A DNA stretch of 64,000 nucleotides from Lytechinus pictus. Taxonomy: Eukaryota; Echinodermata; Echinoidea; Temnopleuroida; Toxopneustidae. The notes beneath the pieces were generated by a model, which was given only the letters and a program-made list of their open reading frames with translations, was not told the DNA's origin and ran no database searches. The position numbers and the translations under genes are program-made. The stretch spans positions 11,940,001 to 12,004,000 of the forward strand of contig NC_087257.1 in assembly GCF_037042905.1 (NCBI RefSeq). Direction: 5' to 3'. This document shows positions 26,601-36,645 of the stretch, piece by piece (position 1 is the first letter of the stretch; each line of letters starts with the position of its first letter).

Positions 26601-27990
26601 TCGCAACACTTTGGACGCTAATAGTTTAAAAACGAGCACATGGACCCCGTGTTTTTAATATTTAAATGCCTTTGGAATATATTCCTCTACAAATCTAGAG
26701 ATTATGATGAAAATGACATGTAGTTTGAATGTTTGGGAGCGAAATATGGAACCATTTGCATTTTAGAGGGTATTAAGATACTTTTGCATGTTTTCGGCGC
26801 TGTTTAGGCGATTTTCAAGCAAACTTGCAACACTTGGGACACCAATAGTTTAAAAACGAGCACATGGACCCAATATTTTTAATATTTTAATGTCTTGAGA
26901 ATATACTTCTACAAATCTAGAGAGTATGATGAAAATGACATGGATTTTTAATTTTGAGGGGCAAAACTACGGAAAGATTTGCATTTTAGACGGCATTATT
27001 ACACTTTTGCATGTTTTTCGGGGCATTTTAGGCTGTTTCAAGATAACTTGCAACATTTTGGACACTGATAGTTCAAAAACGAGCACATGGACCCCATATA
27101 TTTAATATTTTAACGTCATCAGAATATATTCCTCTGCAAATCTAGAGAGTATAATGAAAATTACATGGATTTTGAATGTTTGGAAGCGAAATATGAAACC
27201 ATTCGTATTTTAGACATTTTAGACGTATTATAAGACTTTTGTATGTTTTTCGGCGCATTTTATGGTGTTTCAAGATAACTTGCAACATTTTGGACACTGA
27301 TAGTTCAAAAACGAGCACATGGACCACATATGTTTAATATTTTAACGTCATCAGAATATATTCCTCTGCAAATCTAGAGAGCATGATGAAAATGACATGG
27401 ATTTTGAATGTTTGGGAGCGAAATATGAAACCATTTGCATTTTAGACGGTATTACTATTTGCTTGTTTTCGGCGCACTTTATGTGGATTTCAATATTTTC
27501 AAGCCAACTCGCAACACTTTGGACGCTAATAGTTTAAAAACGAGCACATGGACCCCGTGTTTTTAATATTTAAATGCCTTTGGAATATATTCCTCTATAA
27601 ATCTAGAGAGTATGATGAAAATGACATGGATTTTGAATGTTTGGGAGCAGGGCTAAGGAACCATTCGTATTTTAGACATTTTGGACGGTGTCAGACTTTT
27701 GTCTGTTTTAGGCGCATTATAGACTGTTTCAAGCCAACTCGCAACAATTTGGACACTGATAGTTCAAAAACGAGCACATGGACCCCATATATTTAATATT
27801 TTAACGTCATCAGAATATATTCCTCTGCAAATCTAGAGAGTATAATGAAAATTACATGGATTTTGAATGTTTGGAAGCGAAATATGAAACCATTCGTATT
27901 TTAGACATTTTAGACGTATCATAAGACTTTTGCATGCTTTTCGGCGCATTTTAGGGTGTTTCAAGATAACTTGCAACATTTTGGACACTG
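17700..27990. repeat. Higher-order repeat, period 3,892 bp
   Basis: Equivalent monomers recur at exactly 3,892 bases: 18165, 22057 and 25949; 19996 and 23888; 20687 and 24579; 17759, 21651 and 25543. That equals about 17 monomers of 229. Copies one and two look almost identical by eye over the compared stretches, including shared rare variants such as 'aataatttaaaa' at about 19978 and 23870. The third copy is shorter by one monomer (1,599 instead of 1,831 between matching points) and has private changes. Confidence 0.9.
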
Positions 27991-27999
27991 ATAGTTAAA

Positions 28000-28950
28000 C
28001 AAGTGGAATGCCTCTGGCCGTCTCACCTGCATCACGCGATTCAATATAGCAGCAGTGCTGATTTTGAAAACTACTATAACTCGCACAAGATGTTCAGTGA
28101 TACTTGGTTACTCTTATTTCCACGTTTTATGAACTAGACCAATACACTTATAGAGATATGATGGCAATTCAACAAATACCCCCAACGTGGCCAAAGTTCT
28201 TTGACCTTACATGACCTTTGACCTTGATCATGTGACCTGAAACTCGCACAGGATGTTCAGTGATACTTGATTACTATTATGTCCAAGTTTTATGAACTAG
28301 ACCAACACACTTTCAAATTTATGGCTGTAATTCAACAAATACCCCAATTTGGCCAAAGTTCATTGACCCTAAATGACCTTTGACCTTGATCATGTGACCT
28401 GAAACTTGCACAGGATGTTCAGTAATACTTGATTACTATTATGTCCAAGTTTCATGAATCAGATCCATAAACTTTCAAAGTTATGATGGTAATTCGACAG
28501 ATACCCCCAATTCGGCCAAAGTTCATTGACCCTAAATGACCTTTGACCTTGGTCATGTGATGTGAAACTCATGCAGGATGTTCAGTGATACTTGATTAAC
28601 CTTATGTATAAGTTTCATGAACTAGGTCCATATATTTTCTAAGTTATGATGACATTTCAAAAACTTAACCTTAGGTTAAGATTTTGATGTTGATTCCCCC
28701 AACATGGTCTAAGTTCATTGACCCTAAATGACCTTTGACCTTGGTCATGTGACATGAAACTCAGGCAGGATGTTCAGTAATACTTGATTAACCTTATGGC
28801 CAAGTTTCATGAACTAGGTCCATATAGTTTCTAAGTTATGCTGTCATTTCAAAAACTTAACCTCAGGTTAAGATTTGGTGTTGACGCCGCCGTCGCCGTC
28901 GCCGTCGGAAAAGCGGCGCCTATAGTCTCACTCTGCTATGCAGGTGAGAC
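28000..28950. mobile_element. Insertion with 13-bp inverted ends inside the array
   Basis: This foreign block interrupts a monomer between 'gatagttaaa' and 'aaaaacgagc'. GTCTCACCTGCAT at 28020-28032 and its exact reverse complement at 28938-28950 form inverted repeats; about 20 extra bases (caagtggaatgcctctgg) precede the left one. Inside are about five tandem units of 165-185 bases with 'tgacctttgaccttg', 'catgtgac', 'gatgttcagt' and 'tttcatgaac', then a GC-rich 'gccgccgtcgcc' run. Duplicated A residues may be the target duplication. No protein frame, so non-autonomous. Confidence 0.8.
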
Positions 28951-30185
28951 AAAAACGAGCACATGGACCCCATATATTTAATATTTTAACGTCATCAGAA
29001 TATATTCCTCTGCAAATCTAGAGAGCATGATGAAAATGACATGGATTTTGAATGTTTGGGAGCGAAATATGAAACCATTTGCATTTTAGACGGTATTACT
29101 ATTTGCTTGTTTTCGGCGCACTTTATGTGGATTTCAATATTTTCAAGCCAACTCGCAACATTTTGGACGCTAATAGTTTAAAAACGAGCACATGGACCCC
29201 GTGTTTTTAATATTTAAATGCCTTTGGAATATATTCCTCTACAAATCTAGAGAGTATGATGAAAATGACATGGATTTTGAATGTTTGGGAGCGAAATATG
29301 GAACCATTTGCATTTTAGAGGGTATTAAGAGACTTTTGCATGTTTTCGGCGCTGTTTAGGCGATTTTCAAGCCAACTTGCAACACTTGGGACACCAATAG
29401 TTTAAAAACGAGCACATGGACCCAATATTTTTAATATTTTAATGTCTTGAGAATATACTTCTACAAATCTAGAGAGTATGATGAAAATGACATGGATTTT
29501 TAATTTTGGGGGGCAAAACTACGGAAAGATTTGCATTTTAGACGGCATTATTAGACTTTTGCATGTTTTTCGGGGCATTTTAGGCTGTTTCAAGATAACT
29601 TGCAACATTTTGGACACTGATAGTTCAAAAACGAGCACATGGACCCCATATTTTTAACTTCCCTTCACCTTCAATATGCATTCCTCTACAATTTACCCGA
29701 ATTTGATGAAATTGACATGGATTTTGAAAAAAGTGCAGCTTACAAAATACTTTTTTAATTTTTGAGTAGATTCACGTCTTTGAAGATTAGTTTTTTTTTC
29801 CGAGTTTTTGCACCTTTCTTGCCAAATGAGGGCGCTGCTGACTCCAAATAGATATAGTTTTACCAATTAAAATACTTTTTCTTACTTGAGTATACACTTT
29901 GTTATATATCTTGAAAATTTGATGAAGTTTGATGCGGTATCCACTGAGTAAAGATGATTTAAACTCATTTGGTGAATTCGTGAGGTCTAAGAGAGGCGAA
30001 TTCTCTTGATTGCGCAAGATTGCACATCATTCTAATATGGCAACTTTAAAGACCCGTAGAAAAAAAATAAGCACATGAACTTATATTATTTTTTGCATTT
30101 TCATAATGCATAGATACCAAAGTAACTCTCAGCAAAATTTGGTGAAAATGACATGGACTTCATTTTAACTGTGGAACGTCCTTAA

Positions 30186-30855
30186 ATTAAACCAAAGTTC
30201 AGAATACAGGCTACTGTGTTTAATATGACAAATCTTTTTTTTTCACAATGCTACAGCCACACCAACACAACCAACTTCAAACCGACCAATGGTAGGTTAA
30301 TCAACAGGAGTTGACGCCCAGGGGAGGGGGGGGGGCAGGGAAATATATTGCTGTACACATGCGTGACCATAAACACGAGTTTAAATGCGTGTTTTATCAG
30401 TTTTGGACGCGGGTCGCGCGTGCACTTGCTTAGGGTATTAAAAAACACCGATTATTAATAAAAAGGGTGGTTTTGAAAGACTGGTCAATCGCGGGGTCAA
30501 ACGTATTTAGGGTATCTTTTTCCAGAGCTTTTTTCTTAAGACTAGCCAAACGTGTTAAGGTGTGTGTTTTTTTCCCCAGGCTTTTTCCCCCGGAGTCATT
30601 CTGGCGACTTGTTTAGGGTCCAAAATGTGAAAATAAAGCAACAAACTCGTTTAGGGGGTAATTTTGCAAACAGATAAAAACTCGTTTAGGGGATGTTTGG
30701 AAATAATTTGGCATGTGTACATCAATACATTTGACTGCCCCCCCCCCCCCCCACCTCGGGAGTGACGTAATAGCTTTTGCCGGTTTTGAGTCGGTTCCGC
30801 CGGTGTGAGAGGAGCAATTTTTCGAACATTGTTATGCTTAGATTATCACACTGAC
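30186..30855. repeat. Intronic repeats: MITE end and 'tttagggt' repeat
   Basis: 30190-30212 is a MITE end of the type at 14929. From about 30320 to 30720 a repeat with 'aaatatattgctgtacac', 'ggtggttttgaaagactggtc', 'caaacgt(a)tttaggg' and 'actcgtttaggg' is present; a second copy in the same orientation lies at 54518-54905. G9 and C14 homopolymers lie at about 30326-30335 and 30737-30751. Confidence 0.65.
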
Positions 30856-31015
30856 CTATAGTAGTACAAACATCGAAGTTTGTCTTGATGTGGAATTCTG
30901 AGAATCCAGTCGGCTGGAATTGAATCCTGCATTTTTCCACTTCATGCGGTGCGAGAGAACCGAGAGGTTCTCTGATTACCTCGTTGGGCCCAGTACCAGC
31001 GGGAATAGTAAATAG
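30856..31015 (-). CDS. Exon: second half of an unrecognised extracellular module
   Basis: Acceptor ...attttacag and donor GTCAGT bracket 53 codons plus one base. It starts LFTIPAGTGPNEVI in phase 0, matching the exon ending at 35266, and its final single G is completed by the 9008 exon. Two cysteines are visible (in EKCRIQ and near the end in DVCTTI). I do not recognise the fold; alternating hydrophobic residues suggest beta strands. It lies between the Pro/Thr region and the VWC module. Support is from phase on both sides and from open frame, with a donor that is only moderately good. Confidence 0.65.
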
Positions 31016-31430
31016 CTGTAAAATTGATGGAATTAAACACGAAACAATTATTAATAAAACCTTAAGGCTGCATGGTCCGACGGGGTATCATATAGGGCAT
31101 AGGAGATAGGTGTGTAGCAATTTATTAGCTCCACTCTTTATGTCACTTGTCCCATTTTACTAAAATACTAATGCGAAAGTACAAAATTATTCCCGCCGAA
31201 AGCATACGGAATGTAGCTTTGAATGTCAACATTAAAAGGTAAATATTTCATTACACGAAATAGATTTCAGAAACAGATGTCCGAAAATTCATTTTGTCCA
31301 ATTCATCGTGGGCCTGGCTGCGAAATTATTTTTCCCACCGCAGTTCCGGACCCCAATATGCATATTCGCATACATTCGTAATTCCAACGCTTCGTTATAC
31401 CGAAGGTTCGAATATTCCGAAGGTTCGTCA
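31016..31430. other. Intron start, unrecognised
   Basis: AT-rich intron DNA; from about 31340 it passes into the GGTTCG repeat family. Nothing else recognised. Confidence 0.3.
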
Positions 31431-31740
31431 TTCCGAAGGTTCGCCATTTTGAAGGTTCGTAATTTCGAAGGTTCGTTAGTCAGAAAACGAAATGAGGTTC
31501 GTAATTCTGAAGGTTCGTTAGTCCGAAAACGAAATGAGGTTCGTAATCGCGAAGGTTCGTTAGTCCGAAAACGAAATGAGGTTCGTAATTCCGAAGGTTC
31601 GTTAGTCCGAAAACGAAATGAGGTTCGCAATCGCGAAGGTTCGTTAGTCCGAAAACGAAATGAGGTTCGTAATTCCGAAGGTTCGTTAGTCCGAAAACGA
31701 AATGAGGTTCGTTAATCTGAAAATGAAACAAGGTTCGTTA
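31380..31740. repeat. 42-bp GGTTCG tandem repeat
   Basis: Six or so near-identical units of 42 bases, each containing 'gaaggttcgttagtccg' and 'aaaacgaaatgaggttcg', preceded by shorter diverged 'ccgaaggttcg' units. Since 42 is divisible by three and lacks stops, several frames stay open on both strands; these are artefacts. A diverged copy in the opposite orientation is at 34640-34965. Confidence 0.9.
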
Positions 31741-32075
31741 ATTGAAGTACTTATTCTATAGTCATGTATTCCATGAAGTTCTCAACATATTCCTTTTTAG
31801 GTCTGATTGTCAAAACTTGTCAGCTGGCGCTGCGTGCTCGCATTTTCATTAGCATGTATGAACCTACTTCTATATGACTTCTAACAAACTACTTAAAATC
31901 CCTCTTTATGATAGTTTATCAAAAATTTCAGCTCGCACTTCGCGCTCGAAGTAATTAGTTAGTTACATATACGCGTCTTATTCATAATCACAAACATTGC
32001 TCAGAATGTTCAATTTTCAGGACAAAATTCCTGAAATTTCTATAAAATTCAGCTCGGCTTCTCGCATTCGCATTA
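31741..32075. repeat. 'gctcgc' interspersed repeat
   Basis: Contains 'cagctcgcacttcgcgctcg' and two related versions ('cagctggcgctgcgtgctcgcat', 'cagctcggcttctcgcattcgc', each only partly matched) spaced about 110-120 bases apart. A further set of three occurs at 34020-34380 in the same orientation. The compact TTAA element (32080-33066) sits between the two sets. Confidence 0.65.
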
Positions 32076-32079
32076 TTAA

Positions 32080-33066
32080 GGACGTTCCACAGTTAAAGTG
32101 AAATCCATGTCATTTTCACCAAACTTTGCACATAGATACCTTAGAACCTTAATATTCGAAATATGCAAAAATTAACATAGGCCCATGTGCTTGATTTTTT
32201 GCTATAGAGCTTCAAAGTTCACCCAAATTGATGTTCTTAAGAATTGCGCATTCAAAATAATTTGGCTTTTTTAGACCTCGCAAGATTACTACAATGAATT
32301 TAAATCTTTATTACTCAGTCAAAATACATGAAAAAGTCATCAAATTTCGCAAAAGAGTTAATAATTGTATCGTTAGAAGGGATAATCTATTTATAGTGCT
32401 ATTTGTTTGCAATTTTAAGTCTAACAGGCTTTTGAGATTGGGTTTTTGTTATCTTTTACACCATTTCTAAGAACTGACAGTGCTGTTAGTAACAGCACTG
32501 TCAGTTCTTAGAAATGGTGTAAAAGATAACAAAAACCCAATCTCAAAAATGTGAAATTTCAATAACAAACTACAAAAGTACAATAAATGCTGCACTTTAT
32601 TCAAAATCCATGTCATTTTCACCAAAATTTGCAAAGTTGTAGAGGAAGGTATACCTTAGAGGTACAAACATTAAAAAATAGGGGTTCATGTGCTTGTTTT
32701 CAAACTATCAGCATTTTTATTAGAGCAAATGTGCTTTTTAAAACACCAAAAAATGCGCCGAATGCTTTGTATCTATGTGAAGAAAAAATCAAACCACTCT
32801 ACCATTATATTCGTGATTCTTGGCAGAACTGCAGAGTAAAGTATTTTGAAATTGTAGAGATATTTTTAAAAATGGTCCATGGAATAATTCCATTTTCTTA
32901 GCTTCATGAAATAACGCATCGGATCTGCAGTTAGAGTGCAGATGATGAGAAAAATCAGCTCATACCCACAGCTAATTAATCACTTGTTCATCCATTGTGA
33001 CGTCAGCGCGCAGAATTTAAAATATGCGCAGATCATAATGCGCACAAACATAACTGTGGAACGTCC
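32080..33066. mobile_element. Compact 987-bp TTAA element, sibling of the 14.9-kb one
   Basis: Starts GGACGTTCCACAGTTA and ends with its reverse complement; TTAA flanks both sides (32076-32079 and 33067-33070). Read in reverse it aligns to the first about 550 bases of the element at 15303 ('atgtttgtgcgcat', 'ctgacgtcacaatggatga', 'gatctgatgtgttatttta', 'gaaaacaagcacatga'), and its left end aligns to the far end of that element. It has one copy of the segment related to the array monomer and no array. Its centre holds a perfect palindrome (32430-32548). No transposase frame. Confidence 0.85.
32430..32548. repeat. Perfect palindrome, 59-bp arms, 1-nt spacer
   Basis: 32430-32488 and 32490-32548 are exact reverse complements around a single G at 32489; the centre reads cagtgctgttagtaacagcactg broken at the middle. 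There is no mismatch in 59 pairs. Only one arm's sequence is visible in the larger element, where 'cgcaatttctaagaactga' occurs near 15823. Confidence 0.95.
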
Positions 33067-33070
33067 TTAA

Positions 33071-34019
33071 ATCAGGAATTATGAGATACAATTATCTTTT
33101 TATAAGAATAAAGCTAAGAAGTCACTGTTCGGACTACCCCTTCAAAGAAAAAAATATCAAATTTGAGCAGCCGATCGGGGAAAATGTCAATGAATCCCCA
33201 CCTCCCCTTATTGGCGAAAGCTCTATCCACATCTGTATATATACACATATAAATTTAATGTGAAATAAGTGTGTGACCCCCCCCCCCCCCCCCCCATTCC
33301 GAAAAGCTGGCTACGATGGCTGCGGATGGCTTTTTTGCCCCCGCCCCGGCCAAAAAAGAGGGACTTTATCGTCCCTATTCTGGATCAAACAATCACCCCC
33401 CCCCCCCGCGCAGAGCAATTTCTTTTAGGTTCATAAGTGGTAAACATTTAATCAAGAATGGATCTTTTAGTAGACATTTTGAACTTTGACAAAACAATTT
33501 CAAAATGCATCATCACGCCTTATCGATATTTGATTTGATAACTTATATGATAATAATTCTGCTCTTATACTGGTTTTCGTTAATAGGTTAATAGTAGTTT
33601 TCTCGTTGAATGCATTTATGTTTTATTTGTTTGATGTTCAGAAGTCTGGGTTTGTTTAAGTTGTAATTATTGTAAACATGTTCAGTTAGGTCCTTGTACC
33701 TTTGTATCATGAACATTTATTTATGTTTAAACCGGATAAATAAAATTAACAATGAATTATATATTTGCAGGTCTAGCAATGAGAGAAAAATATGAACTAG
33801 CCTCATAAACCTATAATCATCCCTTTGAGAGAATTCTGCGTACGTAAACGCCCCTATGGTAACAATAGATCAGCCCCTTCCCACAGGGGCGGTGAAAGCG
33901 GGATGAGGGGGGGGGGGCAGGGGGCACTTGCACCCCCACAAAAAAAACGAAATACCTTGTTATTTCCAAAATGAAGTGTACCGTTTTTCGAAATGAAATA
34001 CCCTTTTTAAAGTATAAAT
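33071..34019. other. Intronic DNA with C homopolymers
   Basis: C19-like run at about 33277-33295 and C9 at 33397-33406; a G9 run at about 33907. 33930-34000 has a diverged 'aaataccttgttatttc/aaataccctttttaa' repetition. No exon or RNA gene recognised. Confidence 0.4.
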
Positions 34020-34965
34020 TTTAGATTAGAAAATCCCATATGTTGTTATTGTAATCATTTGTTTAATAAGGCTCTCACCTTTTATGCTTATAAAAAGGCC
34101 TAGAATGTCCAGTTTTCAGGCTTTAATATAATTCTAGCTCGCGCTTCGCACTCGCATTATTCAATGTATCCTATTCATGAGTCACTAAACGTAGTCCTTA
34201 ACATGTTCCTTTTCTGGTCAGTATATGTCAGCTCGCACTTCGCGCTCGTGTTAATTCTTCAGTTAGATGCACATCTTGTTAATGATTGCAAAAACTGCTC
34301 GGAATGTTTTACTTTCATTTCTTATTGATATGTCCAAAAGTTTGAGCTTGCGATTCATGCTCACAACACCGCCCAATGATGCCATTTTAACAGTAATTGA
34401 CCAAAAAAACGGGTTTTACAACATCAGCTTGTTACACTCTCTCGCGAAAAATTTATTTTTATCATAATCAGAAATCACTTCAAAAAGGCTTTGCTCTTCT
34501 TTACTCTACTTCGCTCCACTGCCCTTCTTTTATTTGCCTCCCCATCCTCATAATAATTGAACAGCAACGATGTTTCTCCCCCCCCCCCTTCACCACGCTT
34601 ACCCTTCCGGTTTTCCCGGCGCTTCGCCACCGATTATTTCTTTTTTCGGATTAACGAACCTTCGAAATTAAAACCTTATTTTGTTTTTGGATTTACGAAC
34701 TTTCGGAACGAACCTTATTTCGTTTTCGGATTAACGAACCTTCGGAACAACGATCCTTATTTAGTTTTTGGATTACCGAACCTTCGGAATAACGAACCTT
34801 ATTTCGTTTTCGGACTGACGAACCTTAGGACTAATGAGCCTTCGGAATAACGCCACAAATGTTCGGATTAACGAACCCTTTTTCGTATTAACGAACATCG
34901 AGGTATATGCAATTTACGTGTTTCGGAATTACGAACCTTCGGAACAACCAATCCTCGGAATTACG
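34020..34965. repeat. 'gctcgc' repeat and inverted GGTTCG repeat
   Basis: 34020-34380 carries three 'gctcgc(g)cttcgc(g)ctcg' blocks matching those at 31800-32060. 34640-34965 is the reverse-orientation, more diverged counterpart of the 42-bp repeat at 31430 ('cggattaacgaaccttcgg', 'ccttatttcgttttcgga'). The inverted pair at 31.4 and 34.9 kb could be the ends of one older 3.6-kb element into which the TTAA element inserted. Confidence 0.6.
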
Positions 34966-35265
34966 AAGTGTACCTGAATATTCATGATTCGCAATAAGAG
35001 TACGCATGCGTGTGGACTGTGGTCGTTAGCGAATGAATTAGCACCCTCAAATTACCAGTATCTTTACATTTGCCCTAGGCTTAGATCTATATCTAGATCC
35101 AATTCTTAAACACTTATCAAATTGCCATTAATGACAAGACAAAATGTTAAGCTAAGTTGTTTGTAAAGTCGTTCTGCGCTCTCTGAACAGTGGGTCAAAA
35201 GAGAAATGCACGACTGCGTAGTCGTTACAAGGGGATAACAAGATAAAATTCTACTTGATACGTAC

Positions 35266-35521
35266 GATCGTAGTGCCATCGTTATCCACTGCGCTACTCC
35301 ATTTACCAGTCGTATCTTTGAAGGTGATGGTAAAGATAACATCTGCATCGACGACGTCGATGACTAGGATCTCAAGTTGATTGACGTTAGATGGAACGCT
35401 AAATGTAATCAAACATTCCCTTGATGGAGCCACGACAGAGTAGTTATCCCCAGGAGCAGCGCAAGAGTCGGAAGTATAAAGACCTTGCATGTTCGTCCCA
35501 CATATCTCATCACCAGCCATC
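35266..35521 (-). CDS. Exon: first half of an unrecognised extracellular module
   Basis: Acceptor ...gccctgcag and donor GTACGT bracket one base plus 85 codons, starting MAGDEICGTNMQGLY. Three cysteines (EIC, DSC, REC) and a run of alternating hydrophobics ending VIDVVDADVIFTITF suggest a secreted beta-sandwich module, but I cannot name the family. It ends in phase 0 and continues into the 31015 exon. GC content and codon texture differ from the flanking AT-rich intron. The ATG near its start is not taken as an initiation codon, because an acceptor precedes it and the phase fits the upstream exon. Confidence 0.68.
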
Positions 35522-36305
35522 CTGCAGGGCGCAGCTAGGTAGATATAGAACAGAAAATTGATTTTGCAATTGGCATTACCGTTTTCCTCATTATCATTGC
35601 AATTTTAGCATACTTGTTATACATTTTTTGTTTTTAATGGGAAAGTTTTCCCGAATGGCAGTGACATTTGCCTTCTTGTTCACCCTTTTACATGCATATT
35701 GTCAGAACTACCCCCCCCCCCTAAAAAAACCCCGGGATTTTCTAGGTATGTCGCTGGTCATCGCTGTCATAATCTTCGGTATCACTTGATTTCGATTCGA
35801 TTTGTTTAAATTAAACACGGTGAAAAGTAGTAATGAAGTAAATTATGGTCAGTAGGCAGTATGACTATGCTACATACGAGTCGCATTAACTGCATAGACA
35901 TAATAAACCTCTTGATGATTACTTTTCTTTTGTATCGATTAAAGCTGTTTTAGGAAAATAAAAGTATTTCAGATTGAAGATAGGACGAAACGAACAGATA
36001 TCGCAACGTGGTCATCACTTCCTTAAACTTGTATCGAATCACTGGTTTTCGACGGATAATTATTATTTGTCATTTTAACCCGGTTGGGGGGCACTTCAAT
36101 TGACGAGTGGACACCAGGCGCGACCAAAGAAATGCGTAAAAGGGATCTTTTTTTTCAAGATTGGGCACGTTAAGTACGTAACATAATAGGGGTGTGAAAA
36201 ACACTAAAATACTGAAAAGGGTATATATTTTGCTTGGAAAGCTACGTGTTTACCGTCAAATTTGCTAGGGTATAAATAGACTAAAATGGATGTACCTTTT
36301 GCCCT
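35522..36305. other. Intron with repeat fragments
   Basis: A C10 run followed by 'gggattttctaggtatgtcgctgg' (about 35711-35758, only in part matched) is an end of the element type at 7206. 36070-36300 has 'ggttggggggcacttcaattgacgag'-type sequence also recalled at 36700-36920 ('tcgaatggacaagaaact'). No exon recognised. Confidence 0.35.
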
Positions 36306-36307
36306 AA

Positions 36308-36645
36308 ACACTATGGCCCGTATTCTGAAGTCAGGTTTAACTAAAATTATGGGAAGCCAAAAGTGTCATTTTTTTAAATTAAGTTGCATGTTTCTTATGT
36401 TTACTGTGCTCTTCCCTGATTCATCTTGTAGTACCTTGTGGTTCCATTCCCTGAAGTCCTCCACCAGGAAGGGTAACTCAGGCCCGTATTCATCGATGGG
36501 GAAGGCAATCATCTATTTATACTTCCTAGACAATTACGAATGATTTGAGAGCCAAATGAGCTGAAATATTATATCTCTACTGTTAGTGATTTATGTAACA
36601 AACAATTGGCTATCCATACTTAACCCACAACTTTAAACCTGGGTT
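36308..36645. mobile_element. Second copy of the 'cccgtattctgaag' MITE
   Basis: Left end 'ggcccgtattctgaagtcagg' in part and right end 'cccacaactttaaacctggg' match the element at 14929-15184. The middle has an extra segment beginning 'tgattcatcttgtagtacc' and a second 'aggcccgtattcatcgatg' start, so it is nested or rearranged. Confidence 0.55.

Larger units (their letters stand above)
16080..29655. repeat. About 230-bp satellite-like tandem array
   Basis: Roughly 55 monomers of about 229-232 bases, each with 'aacgagcacatggacc', 'catcagaatatattcctct', 'aaatctagagag', 'gatgaaaatgacatgg' and 'ttggacactgatag' in order. At least five monomer variants alternate, told apart by the piece after 'gaatgttt' (e.g. 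'gggagcagggctaagg', 'ggaagcgaaatatgaaacc', 'gggagcgaaatatggaacc', 'gaggggcaaaactacgg'). Repeated 82-codon and 61-codon open frames are by-products of near-identity and lack any gene signal. The array is interrupted once, by the insertion at 28000-28950. The edge monomers (16080-16300) are the most diverged. Confidence 0.95.
15303..30181. mobile_element. 14.9-kb TTAA-flanked element swollen by a tandem array
   Basis: Left end GGACGTACCACAGTTA (15303) and right end, read in reverse, GGACGTTCCACAGTTA (from 30181) are inverted relatives, each bordered by TTAA (15299-15302 and 30182-30185). The first and last few hundred bases align to a compact 987-bp element with the same ends at 32080-33066. 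Everything between is the roughly 230-bp array, whose monomers resemble the element's own internal 'caagcacatggaccc ... gatgaaaatgacatgg' segment. TTAA duplications are typical of piggyBac and Kolobok transposons; no transposase is visible, so this is non-autonomous. The outer non-array parts are 15303-16070 and 29660-30181. Confidence 0.8.

Noticed and set aside
17242..27796. Repeated 82-codon plus-strand and 61-codon minus-strand open frames in the array
   Set aside because: They recur only because the monomers are nearly identical. They have no domain or gene context, and other monomers destroy the frames.
31289..31731. Open frames on both strands over the 42-bp repeat
   Set aside because: 42 is a multiple of three and lacks stops, so the frames stay open by arithmetic; there is no start context or domain.
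31430..31740. Possible CRISPR array
   Set aside because: Units are contiguous with no unique spacers, and the genome is eukaryotic.
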